Positions 7,777 to 18,175 of a stretch of DNA of 44,042 nt are shown piece by piece. The stretch spans positions 1-44,042 of the forward strand of contig CAMWSU010000014.1 of assembly GCA_947176965.1 (NCBI GenBank), written 5' to 3'. Position 1 is the stretch's first letter, and the number at the start of each line of letters is the position of its first letter. Made by a program: the position numbers and the translations under genes. This DNA comes from an uncultured Lachnospiraceae bacterium (GTDB taxonomy: Bacteria; Bacillota; Clostridia; Lachnospirales; Lachnospiraceae). A model generated the notes under the pieces. It saw only the letters and a program-made list of their open reading frames with translations. It was not told the origin of the DNA and made no database searches.

Positions 7777-8226
7777 ATGGAAGAGATCAAAGGAACGGAA
7801 GAGATCATTAAAACATATCGGGAAGATGTTGCAAAGCTTGCACGTTACATTCCGTGGCTTGAGACAAAGAGCGGAAGCGATGTGATGTCGAGTTACCGCG
7901 CGGATCAGTCCACATTTTCCTTCCCGGTATATGACGGCACATTAATGTCGTTTGTCAAAGAAGCACAGGCAACGAAGCTCATGAACCGAAATTATCGGTA
8001 TACTTACTCAAGAAATCATATTAAGACGGCAAAGGACGAGCTCAGCCTTATCAGAGCGGCAAACATCAAGGATTTTGGCGCTCTGTGTGATATCCTTTCC
8101 AAATATGTGCTGGGCGGCATGACGAGGGCACAGGTGTGGAGAGAAGGAATTGAGAACCGAATCTTCCTTGAAGTTCTTATGAAGCTCAAGGAGCTGATCG
8201 AGTTTTGGGACAAGCCGCTTGCGTAA
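7777..8226 (+). CDS. Small conserved hypothetical protein, DUF6508-like
   Basis: A 149-residue soluble protein with the pattern LARYIPWLE near residue 20, FSFPVYDGTLMSFVKEA near 50, a middle NYRYTY, and a C-terminal helical part ending FLEVLMKLKELIEFW. I associate this layout with DUF6508, a family of unknown function, but cannot confirm it without a profile search. The ribosome site is weak. It is followed 59 bases later by a TetR regulator on the same strand, so the two probably share the upstream promoter. No signal peptide or membrane segment. Confidence 0.62.
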   Translation: MEEIKGTEEIIKTYREDVAKLARYIPWLETKSGSDVMSSYRADQSTFSFPVYDGTLMSFVKEAQATKLMNRNYRYTYSRNHIKTAKDELSLIRAANIKDFGALCDILSKYVLGGMTRAQVWREGIENRIFLEVLMKLKELIEFWDKPLA

Positions 8227-8255
8227 TGCGTGAGCGGGCTTATCTGCATGGAGCC

Positions 8256-8275
8256 GCAGGTTAGAGAAAGGCATG
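8256..8275 (+). repeat. Short dispersed repeat, copy 1
   Basis: GCAGGTTAGAGAAAGGCATG lies just before the TetR gene and is repeated, with one inserted G, at 12833-12853 before the HAD gene. A weaker relative (GCAGGCAGAAAGGAGCTATG) precedes purL. All three include the purine-rich stretch next to a start codon. Confidence 0.6.
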
Positions 8276-8285
8276 GGTATTCGAT

Positions 8286-8870
8286 TTGGGTGAAAAGTCT
8301 TTACAGAAGAAAGAATATATACTGCAAAAGGCAAGAGAAGTATTCGCTGAAAAAGGCTACAAGGCAGTTACGATGAAGGACGTCGTGGATGCGTGCGAGA
8401 TCAGCCGTGGCGGACTCTATCTCTATTTTGACAGCACGCAGGAACTGTTTTTGGCGGTTCTGAAAAAAGAATCGGAGGAAGCGGACGATATTTTTTCGCG
8501 TGAGATTCATGAGGACGCGACGGCTGCCGATATTCTGACCCTTTTTCTGAAAGAGCAGAAGAAGGAACTGCTGCGAAAAAAGGATACGCTGACCGTTGCA
8601 ATCTATGAATTCTTTTTCTGCCATCAGGTGCCGAAAAAAGAAAACGTGCTGCGTCAGCAGTTCGATACTGCGGTGAAAGTCCTGGAGGTGTTGATTAAGA
8701 CCGGTGTGGAGAGCGGAGAGTTCGTATGTGCAAGTCCCAAGGCGATGGCGCGCAATATCATGCTGATTCTCGAGGGATTAAAGATCGCCTCCTGCTCTAT
8801 GGGGATTACTGAGGAGATGATCGATGAGGAAATGATGATCATCATGCAGGGGCTGGTAAAAGAAGAATGA
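8286..8870 (+). CDS. TetR/AcrR-family transcriptional regulator
   Basis: A 194-residue one-component repressor. The N-terminal helix-turn-helix is KAREVFAEKGYKAVTMKDVVDACEISRGGLYLYFDSTQELF (about residues 13-55), typical of TetR, followed by a helical ligand and dimer domain. The start is uncertain: TTG at 8286 is the best in-frame choice, but the nearest purine-rich stretch is 14 bases away. A seven-codon frame (8273-8293) with an ATG beside that stretch overlaps it. The likely targets are its own operon (palindrome at 7576-7592) or the OFA transporter. A strong terminator follows. Confidence 0.85.
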   Translation: MGEKSLQKKEYILQKAREVFAEKGYKAVTMKDVVDACEISRGGLYLYFDSTQELFLAVLKKESEEADDIFSREIHEDATAADILTLFLKEQKKELLRKKDTLTVAIYEFFFCHQVPKKENVLRQQFDTAVKVLEVLIKTGVESGEFVCASPKAMARNIMLILEGLKIASCSMGITEEMIDEEMMIIMQGLVKEE

Positions 8871-8879
8871 TACAAAAAT

Positions 8880-8913
8880 AAAAAAGAGTTTGCTTTTCGG
8901 CAAACTCTTTTTT
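8880..8913 (+). terminator. Intrinsic terminator after the TetR gene
   Basis: GAGTTTGC (8886-8893) pairs with GCAAACTC (8900-8907) around TTTTCG and is followed by a T tract. The flanking A and T runs lengthen the stem and make it bidirectional. Confidence 0.88.
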
Positions 8914-8952
8914 AAGCAAACTATACAAATTAGGCGCAGGCAGAAAGGAGCT

Positions 8953-11900
8953 ATGGTACTTGGCATGAGTGAGGTAAGGCGTATTTATGTGGAAAAGAAG
9001 CAGCCGTATGCGGCGGCGGCAAAGGAACTGACGGAGGACGTCCGCGGCTATCTTGGGATGGACGGTGTGAAGGCGGTGCGTATGCTGATCCGTTATGATG
9101 TGGAGAATATATCCGATGAGGTGTTTGAGCAGGCTTGCAGCTGCGTTTTTTGCGAGCCGCCCGTTGATATGCTTTACCGTGAAACGATCGAAGTGCCGGA
9201 GGGTGCGCATGTGTTCAGCGTGGAATATCTGGCGGGACAGTTTGACCAGAGAGCGGATTCGGCGGTGCAGTGCGTCCGTTTCTTAAAAGAGGATGAGGAA
9301 CCGATCATTAAAACGGCTGTCACCTACATTGTCGAAGGCGATGTGACGGATGAGCAGATGGAAAGGATCAAGGCATACTGCATCAATCCGGTGGATTCGA
9401 AGGAGACGGGCTTGAAAAAGCCGGACACCCTGCGCGTGGATTATGCGGAACCGGACGATGTAGCGGTTCTTCATGGCTTTATCCATATGGCGGACGGAGA
9501 GTTTCGGGCGCTGTATGATTCCTTGGGACTGGCGATGACCTATGAGGACTTCTTACATATTCAGCGCTATTTTAACGGGGAGGAGCACCGTGACCCGACG
9601 ATGACGGAAATCCGCGTACTGGACACTTACTGGTCCGATCATTGCCGGCATACGACGTTTTCCACGGAGTTAAAGGATGTCACGTTCGCGGACGGGAAAT
9701 ACCGCGCACCGATTGAAGCGTCCTATCAGAGCTATCTCGATGCACGCGGGGAACTGTATGCGGGACGGAGTGATAAATTTGTCTGCCTGATGGACTTGGC
9801 GCTCATGGCGATGCGCAAGTTAAAGGCGGAGGGGAAACTGGAGGATATGGAGAAATCCGACGAGATCAACGCCTGCTCGATCGTCGTACCGGTTGAGGTT
9901 GACGGAAAAGAGGAGGAGTGGCTTGTCTTTTTTAAGAACGAGACGCACAACCATCCGACGGAGATCGAACCGTTCGGAGGCGCGGCGACCTGTCTCGGCG
10001 GTGCGATCCGTGATCCCCTTTCGGGACGGGGCTATGTCTATCAGGCGATGCGCATCACAGGAGCGGCGGATCCGACCGTGCCGGTAGAGCAGACCCTGCA
10101 GGGCAAGCTTTCTCAGAAAAAGCTTGTGCGCGGAGCGGCAAGCGGCTATTCTTCCTACGGAAACCAGATCGGTCTCGCGACGGGCTATGTCAAGGAAGTA
10201 TATCATCCCGATTATGTGGCAAAAAGAATGGAGATCGGCGCGGTCATGGGCGCGGCACCGAGAAAGCATGTCATCCGCGAAAATTCCGAGCCGGATGATG
10301 TGATCATTCTGCTCGGCGGCCGCACGGGACGCGACGGCTGCGGCGGCGCGACAGGTTCCTCCAAAGTGCACACCACACAGTCCTTAACGACATGCGGCGC
10401 GGAGGTACAGAAAGGAAATGCGCCGACAGAACGGAAAATACAGCGCTTATTCCGCAGACCGGAAGTGACGCGCATCATCAAGAAATGTAATGATTTCGGC
10501 GCGGGCGGCGTGTCCGTGGCGATCGGCGAGCTTGCGGACGGTCTGAAAGTCGATCTGGATAAAGTACCGAAAAAATATGCGGGCTTAGACGGCACGGAGC
10601 TTGCTATTTCCGAATCGCAGGAGCGTATGGCGGTCGTTGTTTCCCCGAAGGATGCGGAGGAATTTCTCGGCTATGCCGCGGAGGAAAACTTAGAGGCGGT
10701 CAAGGTTGCGGTCGTGACGAAAGAGCCGCGTCTGGTTCTGACGTGGCGCGGAAAAGAGATCGTCAATATTGCAAGGGCGTTCCTTGATACAAACGGCGCG
10801 CATCAGGAGACCGCAGTCAAGGTCGATATCCCGGATGAAGCGGAGAATTATTTGAATAAAACGGCGATTCCGGACGTGGAAGCCGCTCTGAAAAACGGTG
10901 ATGTGCGCGGCGCTTGGCTCAGAACGCTGCGGGATTTGAATGTCTGCTCGCAGAAAGGGCTTGTGGAGATGTTTGATTCCTCCATCGGCGCTGGCAGTGT
11001 CTATATGCCCTACGGCGGCAAATACCAGTTGACAGAGACGCAGACGATGGTTGCCAAGCTGCCGACGCTGAACGGAAAAACGGATGTGGTAACGATGATG
11101 AGTTACGGCTTTGATCCGTATTTATCAAGCTGGAGCCCGTATCATGGAGCGGTCTATGCCGTGACGCAGTCTTTGAGCAAGATCGTGGCGGCGGGCGGCG
11201 ATTACCGCAAGGTGCGATTTACGTTTCAGGAATATTTCCGCCGCATGACAAAGGATCCTTCGCGCTGGAGCCAGCCGTTTGCGGCACTGCTCGGTGCGTA
11301 CGATGCGCAGATCGGTTTCGGTCTTCCGTCCATCGGCGGAAAGGACAGCATGTCCGGCACCTTTAACGACATTGACGTGCCGCCGACGCTTGTATCGTTT
11401 GCGGTGGACGTGGCGCATGAGAAGAATATCATTACGCCGGAACTGAAAAAAGCAGGGAATCTGCTTGTGAAATTTACTTTGGAAAAAGACGAATATGCGC
11501 TTCCCGTCTATGAGAAGGTGATGGCGCTTTATGACGCGGTGGCAGGCATGATCGCGGACGGTGTGATCGTTTCCGCCTACACGCTGGATGCGTACGGCGT
11601 TGCGGCGGCAGTTTCCAAGATGGCATTCGGAAACGGGCTGGGCGTGCGGATCGCGGATACCGTTTCTCCCGAAACGCTCTTTGCCAATGAGATGGGCGGT
11701 CTGATCGCGGAGATTCCGGCGGACCGAATCGGTGAAGTGACCATTCCGCATGAACTCGTCGGTGAAGTGACCGAAAAGGATTTTGTGTGCGGCGATATGG
11801 TTCTTTCTAATGAGGAGGCGCTGGAAGAGTGGAAAGCAAAGCTGGAGCGCGTGTTCCCCACGAAGGCGGAAAAAGGAACCGAGGCGGTGGACACGGGACT

Positions 11901-12741
11901 TTACCGCACGGACAGCATTCACCTCTGCAAACAGAAAGTGGCGAAACCGACTGTATTTATTCCTGTATTCCCCGGAACCAACTGCGAATACGACAGCGGC
12001 AGGGCGTTTGAGCGCGCGGGGGCGAATGTGGTAACAAAGGTATTCCGCAACCTGACTGCAGAGGATATCCGCGAGTCCGTGACAGAATTTGAAAAGGCGA
12101 TCGCAGGGGCACAGATCATCATGTTTCCGGGCGGATTTTCCGCAGGCGATGAGCCGGACGGCAGCGCGAAATTTTTTGCGACGGCATTCCGCAATGCGAA
12201 GTTAGAGGAGGCGGTGAGAAAGCTCCTTGAGGAGAGGGACGGCTTGGCGCTCGGCATCTGCAACGGCTTTCAGGCGCTCATCAAGCTCGGACTTGTGCCG
12301 CACGGAGAAATTGTCGGGCAAAACGAGGATTCACCGACGCTGACGTTTAATACGATCAACCGTCATATTTCCAAAATGGCATATATCAAGGTGGTATCCA
12401 ATCTGTCGCCGTGGTTAGCGGGCGCGGAACTTGGGAATACTTATGTCAACCCGGCATCGCACGGGGAGGGGCGCTTTGTCGCTCCGGCAGAATGGGTGAA
12501 CACGCTGTTCGCAAACGGACAGGTGGCGACGCAGTATGCGGATCCGGACGGAGTGATCTCCATGGATGAGGAGTGGAATATCAACGGTTCCTACAAGGCA
12601 ATCGAGGGCATCACGTCGCCGGATGGACGCGTCCTTGGCAAAATGGCGCATTCGGAGCGCCGCGGGGAAAGCGTCGCAATCAATATTTACGGAGAACAGG
12701 ACTTAAAGATCTTCGAGTCGGGCGTGAAGTATTTTATGTAA
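8953..12741 (+). CDS. purL: Phosphoribosylformylglycinamidine synthase (single-chain, with glutaminase domain)
   Basis: Converts FGAR, glutamine and ATP to FGAM in purine synthesis. About 1262 residues, the length of the clostridial single-chain form. The synthase core has DTYWSDHCRHTTFSTEL, FFKNETHNHPTEIEPFGGAATCLGGAIRDP and a second repeat near residues 750-850 (SIGGKDSMSGTF). The C-terminal class I glutaminase has PVFPGTNCEYDSGRAF, the nucleophile Cys in GICNGFQALIKLG and His/Glu in NPASHGEGRF. No separate purQ or purS is seen nearby. The start is ATG 8953 or the in-frame ATG 8965: AAGGAG lies 2 and 14 bases away respectively, and neither is ideal. No purine riboswitch is visible in the 40-base gap after the TetR terminator. 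Confidence 0.95.
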   Translation: MVLGMSEVRRIYVEKKQPYAAAAKELTEDVRGYLGMDGVKAVRMLIRYDVENISDEVFEQACSCVFCEPPVDMLYRETIEVPEGAHVFSVEYLAGQFDQRADSAVQCVRFLKEDEEPIIKTAVTYIVEGDVTDEQMERIKAYCINPVDSKETGLKKPDTLRVDYAEPDDVAVLHGFIHMADGEFRALYDSLGLAMTYEDFLHIQRYFNGEEHRDPTMTEIRVLDTYWSDHCRHTTFSTELKDVTFADGKYRAPIEASYQSYLDARGELYAGRSDKFVCLMDLALMAMRKLKAEGKLEDMEKSDEINACSIVVPVEVDGKEEEWLVFFKNETHNHPTEIEPFGGAATCLGGAIRDPLSGRGYVYQAMRITGAADPTVPVEQTLQGKLSQKKLVRGAASGYSSYGNQIGLATGYVKEVYHPDYVAKRMEIGAVMGAAPRKHVIRENSEPDDVIILLGGRTGRDGCGGATGSSKVHTTQSLTTCGAEVQKGNAPTERKIQRLFRRPEVTRIIKKCNDFGAGGVSVAIGELADGLKVDLDKVPKKYAGLDGTELAISESQERMAVVVSPKDAEEFLGYAAEENLEAVKVAVVTKEPRLVLTWRGKEIVNIARAFLDTNGAHQETAVKVDIPDEAENYLNKTAIPDVEAALKNGDVRGAWLRTLRDLNVCSQKGLVEMFDSSIGAGSVYMPYGGKYQLTETQTMVAKLPTLNGKTDVVTMMSYGFDPYLSSWSPYHGAVYAVTQSLSKIVAAGGDYRKVRFTFQEYFRRMTKDPSRWSQPFAALLGAYDAQIGFGLPSIGGKDSMSGTFNDIDVPPTLVSFAVDVAHEKNIITPELKKAGNLLVKFTLEKDEYALPVYEKVMALYDAVAGMIADGVIVSAYTLDAYGVAAAVSKMAFGNGLGVRIADTVSPETLFANEMGGLIAEIPADRIGEVTIPHELVGEVTEKDFVCGDMVLSNEEALEEWKAKLERVFPTKAEKGTEAVDTGLYRTDSIHLCKQKVAKPTVFIPVFPGTNCEYDSGRAFERAGANVVTKVFRNLTAEDIRESVTEFEKAIAGAQIIMFPGGFSAGDEPDGSAKFFATAFRNAKLEEAVRKLLEERDGLALGICNGFQALIKLGLVPHGEIVGQNEDSPTLTFNTINRHISKMAYIKVVSNLSPWLAGAELGNTYVNPASHGEGRFVAPAEWVNTLFANGQVATQYADPDGVISMDEEWNINGSYKAIEGITSPDGRVLGKMAHSERRGESVAINIYGEQDLKIFESGVKYFM

Positions 12742-12760
12742 GGAGCAATAGTGTGAAATT

Positions 12761-12837
12761 TTTCAAAAACGAACTAGTTCGTTTTGAAACTTTGTGCCTG
12801 CGGCATAGCGTATTTCATACGCAATCAAGCTTGCAGG
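12761..12837 (+). repeat. Nested palindromes between purL and the HAD gene
   Basis: A perfect 20-bp palindrome (AAAACGAACT/AGTTCGTTTT, 12766-12785) is extended by TTTC/GAAA. A second hairpin GCGTAT-TTC-ATACGC (12808-12822) sits inside an outer CCTGC/GCAGG pair. The layout of one AT-rich palindrome, then TTTGTGC, then a GC-richer hairpin recalls the repeats at 18072 and 38438, although the arms differ in sequence. Confidence 0.7.
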
Positions 12838-12853
12838 TTGAGAGAAAGGCATG
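12833..12853 (+). repeat. Short dispersed repeat, copy 2
   Basis: It matches the 8256-8275 element except for one extra G. It ends on the first ATG of the HAD gene. As at copy 1, an alternative start lies 13-14 bases after the AGAAAGG stretch. Confidence 0.6.
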
Positions 12854-13516
12854 ATTATTAATATGACAGAACAAACGGTCAAGGCGGACAGCATCATTTT
12901 TGATGTGGACGGTACGATATGGGATTCTCGGGATACGGTTGCGGAGTCGTGGAATGCCGTCATGGAGCGATACTATCCGGAAAAAGGCACATTTCCGAAG
13001 GAATTTCTCACGGGCCTGTTCGGAAAGACCATGGAGGATATTGCCGCCGCGCTGTTTCCTGAGCTTCACGGCGAGGAGCGCGCACAGATGGCAGAGCGCT
13101 GTTTTTCCTATGAAAACGAGCTATTATGCGAAAAACCGGGCAGGGTATACGACGGCGTAAAAGAGACCATGGCGCTTCTTGCAGAGCGGTTTCCGCTTTT
13201 CATCGTCAGCAATTGTCAGTGCGGCTATATTGAGGTCTGCATGAAGGGGGCGGGGATCACGGAGCTCATTACCGATCATCTTTGCTACGGCGATACGCTT
13301 GCACCGAAGAGTGAGACTATGCGCCGCCTGATCGAAAAGCACGGATTACAGCATCCGGTCTATGTCGGAGATACGCAGGGCGACGCGGACGCATGTATGG
13401 AGGCGGGTGTGCCGATGATCTTTGCGGCATATGGGCTTGGAAACGTAGCAAAACCGTTACGTTCCATTGATTCGATCAGACAGCTTCCACAGATGGTTGA
13501 ACAGTGTTCAAATTAA
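12851..13516 (+). CDS. HAD-superfamily phosphatase (phosphoglycolate-phosphatase-like)
   Basis: A 221-residue HAD hydrolase. Motif I FDVDGTIWDS has both aspartates, as expected for a phosphatase. Motif II is FIVSNCQ, the motif III lysine lies in TLAPKSE, and motif IV is YVGDTQGDADACMEAGV. A small helical cap occupies about residues 25-95. The start is either ATG 12851 (AAAGG only one base away) or the in-frame ATG 12863 (MTEQTVKAD, 13 bases away). Members remove phosphate from small metabolites or damaged phosphosugars. The location between purL and carAB suggests housekeeping, but the substrate is unknown. Confidence 0.85.
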   Translation: MIINMTEQTVKADSIIFDVDGTIWDSRDTVAESWNAVMERYYPEKGTFPKEFLTGLFGKTMEDIAAALFPELHGEERAQMAERCFSYENELLCEKPGRVYDGVKETMALLAERFPLFIVSNCQCGYIEVCMKGAGITELITDHLCYGDTLAPKSETMRRLIEKHGLQHPVYVGDTQGDADACMEAGVPMIFAAYGLGNVAKPLRSIDSIRQLPQMVEQCSN

Positions 13517-13563
13517 TGATGAGCACTACTGATATTCAAAATGGTACTATTTTACCAGAAAAC

Positions 13564-13598
13564 AGGGCGCGAACGGCTGTTGAAGCCGAACGCGCCCT
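13564..13598. other. Large palindrome overlapping the carAB promoter
   Basis: AGGGCGCG-AA-CGGCT pairs with AGCCG-AA-CGCGCCCT around a short loop, a near-perfect 15-base inverted repeat. It covers the -35 and most of the spacer of the carAB promoter. It could be the terminator of the HAD gene without a T tract, or an operator. Confidence 0.6.
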
Positions 13599-13608
13599 AT
13601 GTTATAAT
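13580..13608 (+). promoter_or_regulatory. carAB promoter
   Basis: TTGAAG, 17-base spacer, TATAAT, 37 bases upstream of the carA ATG. The leader would be only about 30 bases, too short for a PyrR-type attenuator, so regulation of that type is unlikely here. Confidence 0.7.
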
Positions 13609-13645
13609 AAACTGATTATGGATTTGAAAGGGAACGGATACGACA

Positions 13646-14855
<1,210 letters not shown>

Positions 14856-14863
<8 letters not shown>

Positions 14864-17800
14864 GAATCCTAATATCAAAAAGGTACTGGTGATCGGTTCC
14901 GGTCCGATCGTGATCGGACAGGCGGCGGAGTTTGATTATGCGGGAACACAGGCATGCCGCTCGTTAAAGGAAGAGGGCGTTGAGGTCATCTTGGTCAATT
15001 CCAATCCGGCAACGATCATGACGGATGGGGATATTGCGGATAAGGTCTATATCGAACCGTTAAATGCGCGCGTGCTGGAGCAGATCATTCTAAAAGAGCA
15101 GCCGGACAGCGTGCTGCCGACGCTGGGCGGACAGGCGGGCTTAAATCTCGGCATGGAGCTTGCAGAGTCGGGCTTTCTTGCGGAGCATGGCGTGAAGCTG
15201 ATCGGTACGACGGCAATGACGATCAAAAAGGCGGAAGATCGTCTGGAATTTAAGAATACGATGGAAAAACTCGGGGAGCCGGTCGCGGCATCCCTTGTGG
15301 TCGAGAGTATAGAGGATGGCATTGCTTTTGCCAAAAAGATCGGTTATCCGGTTGTGCTCCGCCCTGCCTATACGCTTGGCGGCTCGGGCGGCGGTATCGC
15401 CCACAATCAGGTCGAACTGGAAGAAATTTTGGAAAACGGTCTGCGGCTTTCGCGCGTCGGGCAGGTACTTGTTGAGCGCTGTATCGCGGGCTGGAAGGAG
15501 ATCGAGTATGAAGTGATGCGGGACGGTGCGGGAAATGTCATCACCGTCTGCAACATGGAAAATATCGATCCGGTCGGTGTACATACAGGCGACAGTATCG
15601 TGGTCGCGCCGTCTCAGACGCTTTCGGATAAAGAATATCAGATGCTGCGTACGTCTGCACTTAATATCATCAGTGAGTTGGAGATTACGGGAGGCTGCAA
15701 CGTACAGTTTGCGCTGCATCCGACAAGCTTTGAGTACTGTGTGATCGAGGTGAATCCCCGTGTGAGCCGTTCTTCGGCACTCGCGTCAAAAGCAACGGGT
15801 TATCCGATCGCGAAGGTTGCCGCGAAGATTGCGTTAGGCTATACGCTTGACGAGATCAAAAACGCAATTACGGGCAAGACTTATGCAAGCTTTGAGCCGA
15901 CACTTGATTATTGCGTGGTAAAGCTGCCTCGTCTGCCATTCGATAAATTTATTACAGCAAAAAGAACACTGACGACCCAGATGAAGGCGACGGGCGAGGT
16001 CATGAGCATCTGTACGAATTTCGAGGGAGCGCTCATGAAGGCGCTGCGTTCGTTGGAGCAGCATGTAGACAGCCTGCGCAGCTATGATTTTACGGGGTTG
16101 TCCGAAGAAGAGCTGCTTGCGCGCTTAAAGATCGTGGATGATCAGCGCATTTTTGTGATCGCCGAGGCACTGCGCAAAGGGATCGGTTATGAGACAATCC
16201 ACGAGATTACCATGGTGGATGTTTGGTTTATTGATAAGCTTGCGGCGATTGTTGCCATGGAGAACCGGCTTTCAAGCGAGTCATTGTCGCTGCCGCTCTT
16301 AAAAGAGGCAAAGCGCATGGAATTTCCCGATAACGTGATTGCCGCATTGACGGGGAAACCGCAGGATGAGATTAAGCGGATGCGTTACGAAAATGGCATT
16401 GTGGCGGCGTTTAAGATGGTGGATACCTGCGCTGCGGAGTTTGAGGCGGCAACGCCCTATTATTACTCCGTGTATGACGGCGAAAATGAGGCAGTTTTGA
16501 CGAAGCCGGAGAAGAAAGTGCTTGTGCTTGGTTCCGGTCCCATTCGTATCGGACAGGGAATCGAGTTTGATTATTGCTCCGTCCATGCGACATGGGCATT
16601 TGCAAAAGAGGGCTATGAGACCATCATCATTAACAATAATCCGGAGACGGTCAGCACGGATTTCGATATTGCGGACAAGCTTTATTTTGAACCGCTGACA
16701 CCGGAGGATGTGGAAAATATCGTGAATATTGAGAAGCCGGACGGTGCGGTCGTTCAGTTCGGCGGACAGACGGCGATTAAGCTGACGGAAAGTCTGATGA
16801 AGATGGGCGTTCCGATTCTTGGGACCAAGGCGGAGGATGTCGATGCGGCGGAGGACAGGGAACTGTTCGACCGCATTTTACAGGAGACGGAGATCCCGCG
16901 AGCCGCGGGCGGCACGGTCTATACGGCTGAACAGGCGAAAGAGGTTGCGAACCGGCTCGGTTATCCGGTTCTTGTCAGACCGTCGTATGTGCTTGGCGGA
17001 CAGGGCATGCAGATCGCGCTTTCCGATGCGGAGATCGAAGAATTTATGGCGGTCATTAACCGCTATGAGCAGGATCATCCGATTTTGGTGGATAAATATC
17101 TGATGGGAAAGGAATTGGAGGTCGACGCCGTCTGCGACGGAAACGACATTCTGATTCCGGGCATCATGGAGCATATCGAGCGCACGGGCGTTCATTCGGG
17201 AGACAGCATTTCGGTGTATCCCGCGCATACGGTCAGTGAAAAAGTAAAGGAGACCATCGCCGAGTATTCCCGCAGACTGGCAAAGGCGCTGCATGTCAGA
17301 GGCCTGATCAATATCCAGTTTATTGCGGTGGGTGACGAGGTGTATGTTATAGAGGTCAACCCGCGGTCGAGCCGTACCGTTCCCTATATCAGCAAGGTGA
17401 CGGGCATTCCGATCGTGGAGCTGGCGACTAAGGTCATTATCGGCAATACGATCAGGGGGCTCGGTTACGAGCCGGGCTTACAGCCGGAGGCGGATTACAT
17501 CGCTATCAAGATGCCCGTGTTCTCTTTTGAGAAGATAAGGGGAGCGGAGATCAGCTTAGGACCGGAGATGAAATCGACAGGAGAATGTCTGGGCATCGGC
17601 AAAACGTTCCGAGAAGCGCTGTATAAGGCATTTCTCGGGGCAGGCGTCGATCTGCCGAAGTACAAGCAGATGATCATTACGGTCAAGGATGCGGATAAGG
17701 GAGAGGCAATCGAGATCGGCAGGCGCTTCGAAAAGCTCGGTTATACAATCTATGCGACAAGAAGCACGGCGCAGGCATTAAACGATGCGGGTGTCAAGGC

Positions 17801-18062
17801 GCGAAAGGTCAACAAGATTCAGCAGGAGTCGCCGACGGTCATGGATCTGATCCTCGGTCATCGGATCGATCTTGTCATCGACACGCCGACGCAGGGCAGG
17901 GATAAGTCAAGGGACGGATTCCTGATCAGAAGGACGGCGATCGAGACGGGCGTCAACTGCTTAACGTCGCTTGATACGGCGCGCGCGCTTGTGACTAGTC
18001 TGGAGAATGCCGAAGGTACGGAAATGCCCCTCATTGATATTGCGGGGATTGCAAAAAAATGA
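14856..18062 (+). CDS. carB: Carbamoyl-phosphate synthase large subunit
   Basis: 1068 residues, full length. Two homologous ATP-grasp halves are visible: the first with KVLVIGSGPIVIGQAAEFDYAGTQAC, LGGQAGLNLGMEL and RPAYTLGGSGGGIA, the second from about residue 550 with KVLVLGSGPIRIGQGIEFDYCSVHA, QFGGQTAIKL and RPSYVLGGQGMQIA. The C-terminal MGS-like allosteric domain (about 930-1068) includes IDLVIDTPTQG. It forms ammonia-channelling heterodimers with CarA and overlaps carA by eight bases. With argJ and argS in the window, its product could serve both pyrimidine and arginine routes. Confidence 0.97.
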
Positions 18063-18071
18063 CGATGGGGA

Positions 18072-18155
18072 ATAGATTGAAAAATCAGAGATTTTTCAAT
18101 CGGCGAATTTGTGCTGAAGCCCAAATTCGCGGGTTATTGGCAGCATGGATGATTA
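18072..18155 (+). repeat. Dispersed double-hairpin repeat, copy 1
   Basis: 84 bases. Hairpin 1 is a perfect GATTGAAAAATC / GATTTTTCAATC with a 3-base loop (18075-18101). Hairpin 2 is GCGAATTTG / CAAATTCGC (18103-18130). Then comes a tail containing TTGGCAGCATGGA. An ungapped second copy lies at 38438-38521, with about nine differences by my count. It lies between carB and the EAL gene. Confidence 0.85.
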
Positions 18156-18175
18156 GGGAGAAAACAGAATAGCGG

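Noticed and set aside
8890-8952. Purine riboswitch before purL
   Set aside because: Only 40 bases separate the TetR terminator from the purL start, too short for the aptamer, and no match to its conserved loops is seen.
11125-11922. A 265-codon minus-strand frame inside purL
   Set aside because: It is antisense to a fully conserved part of PurL and shows the Arg/His-rich composition of a shadow frame.
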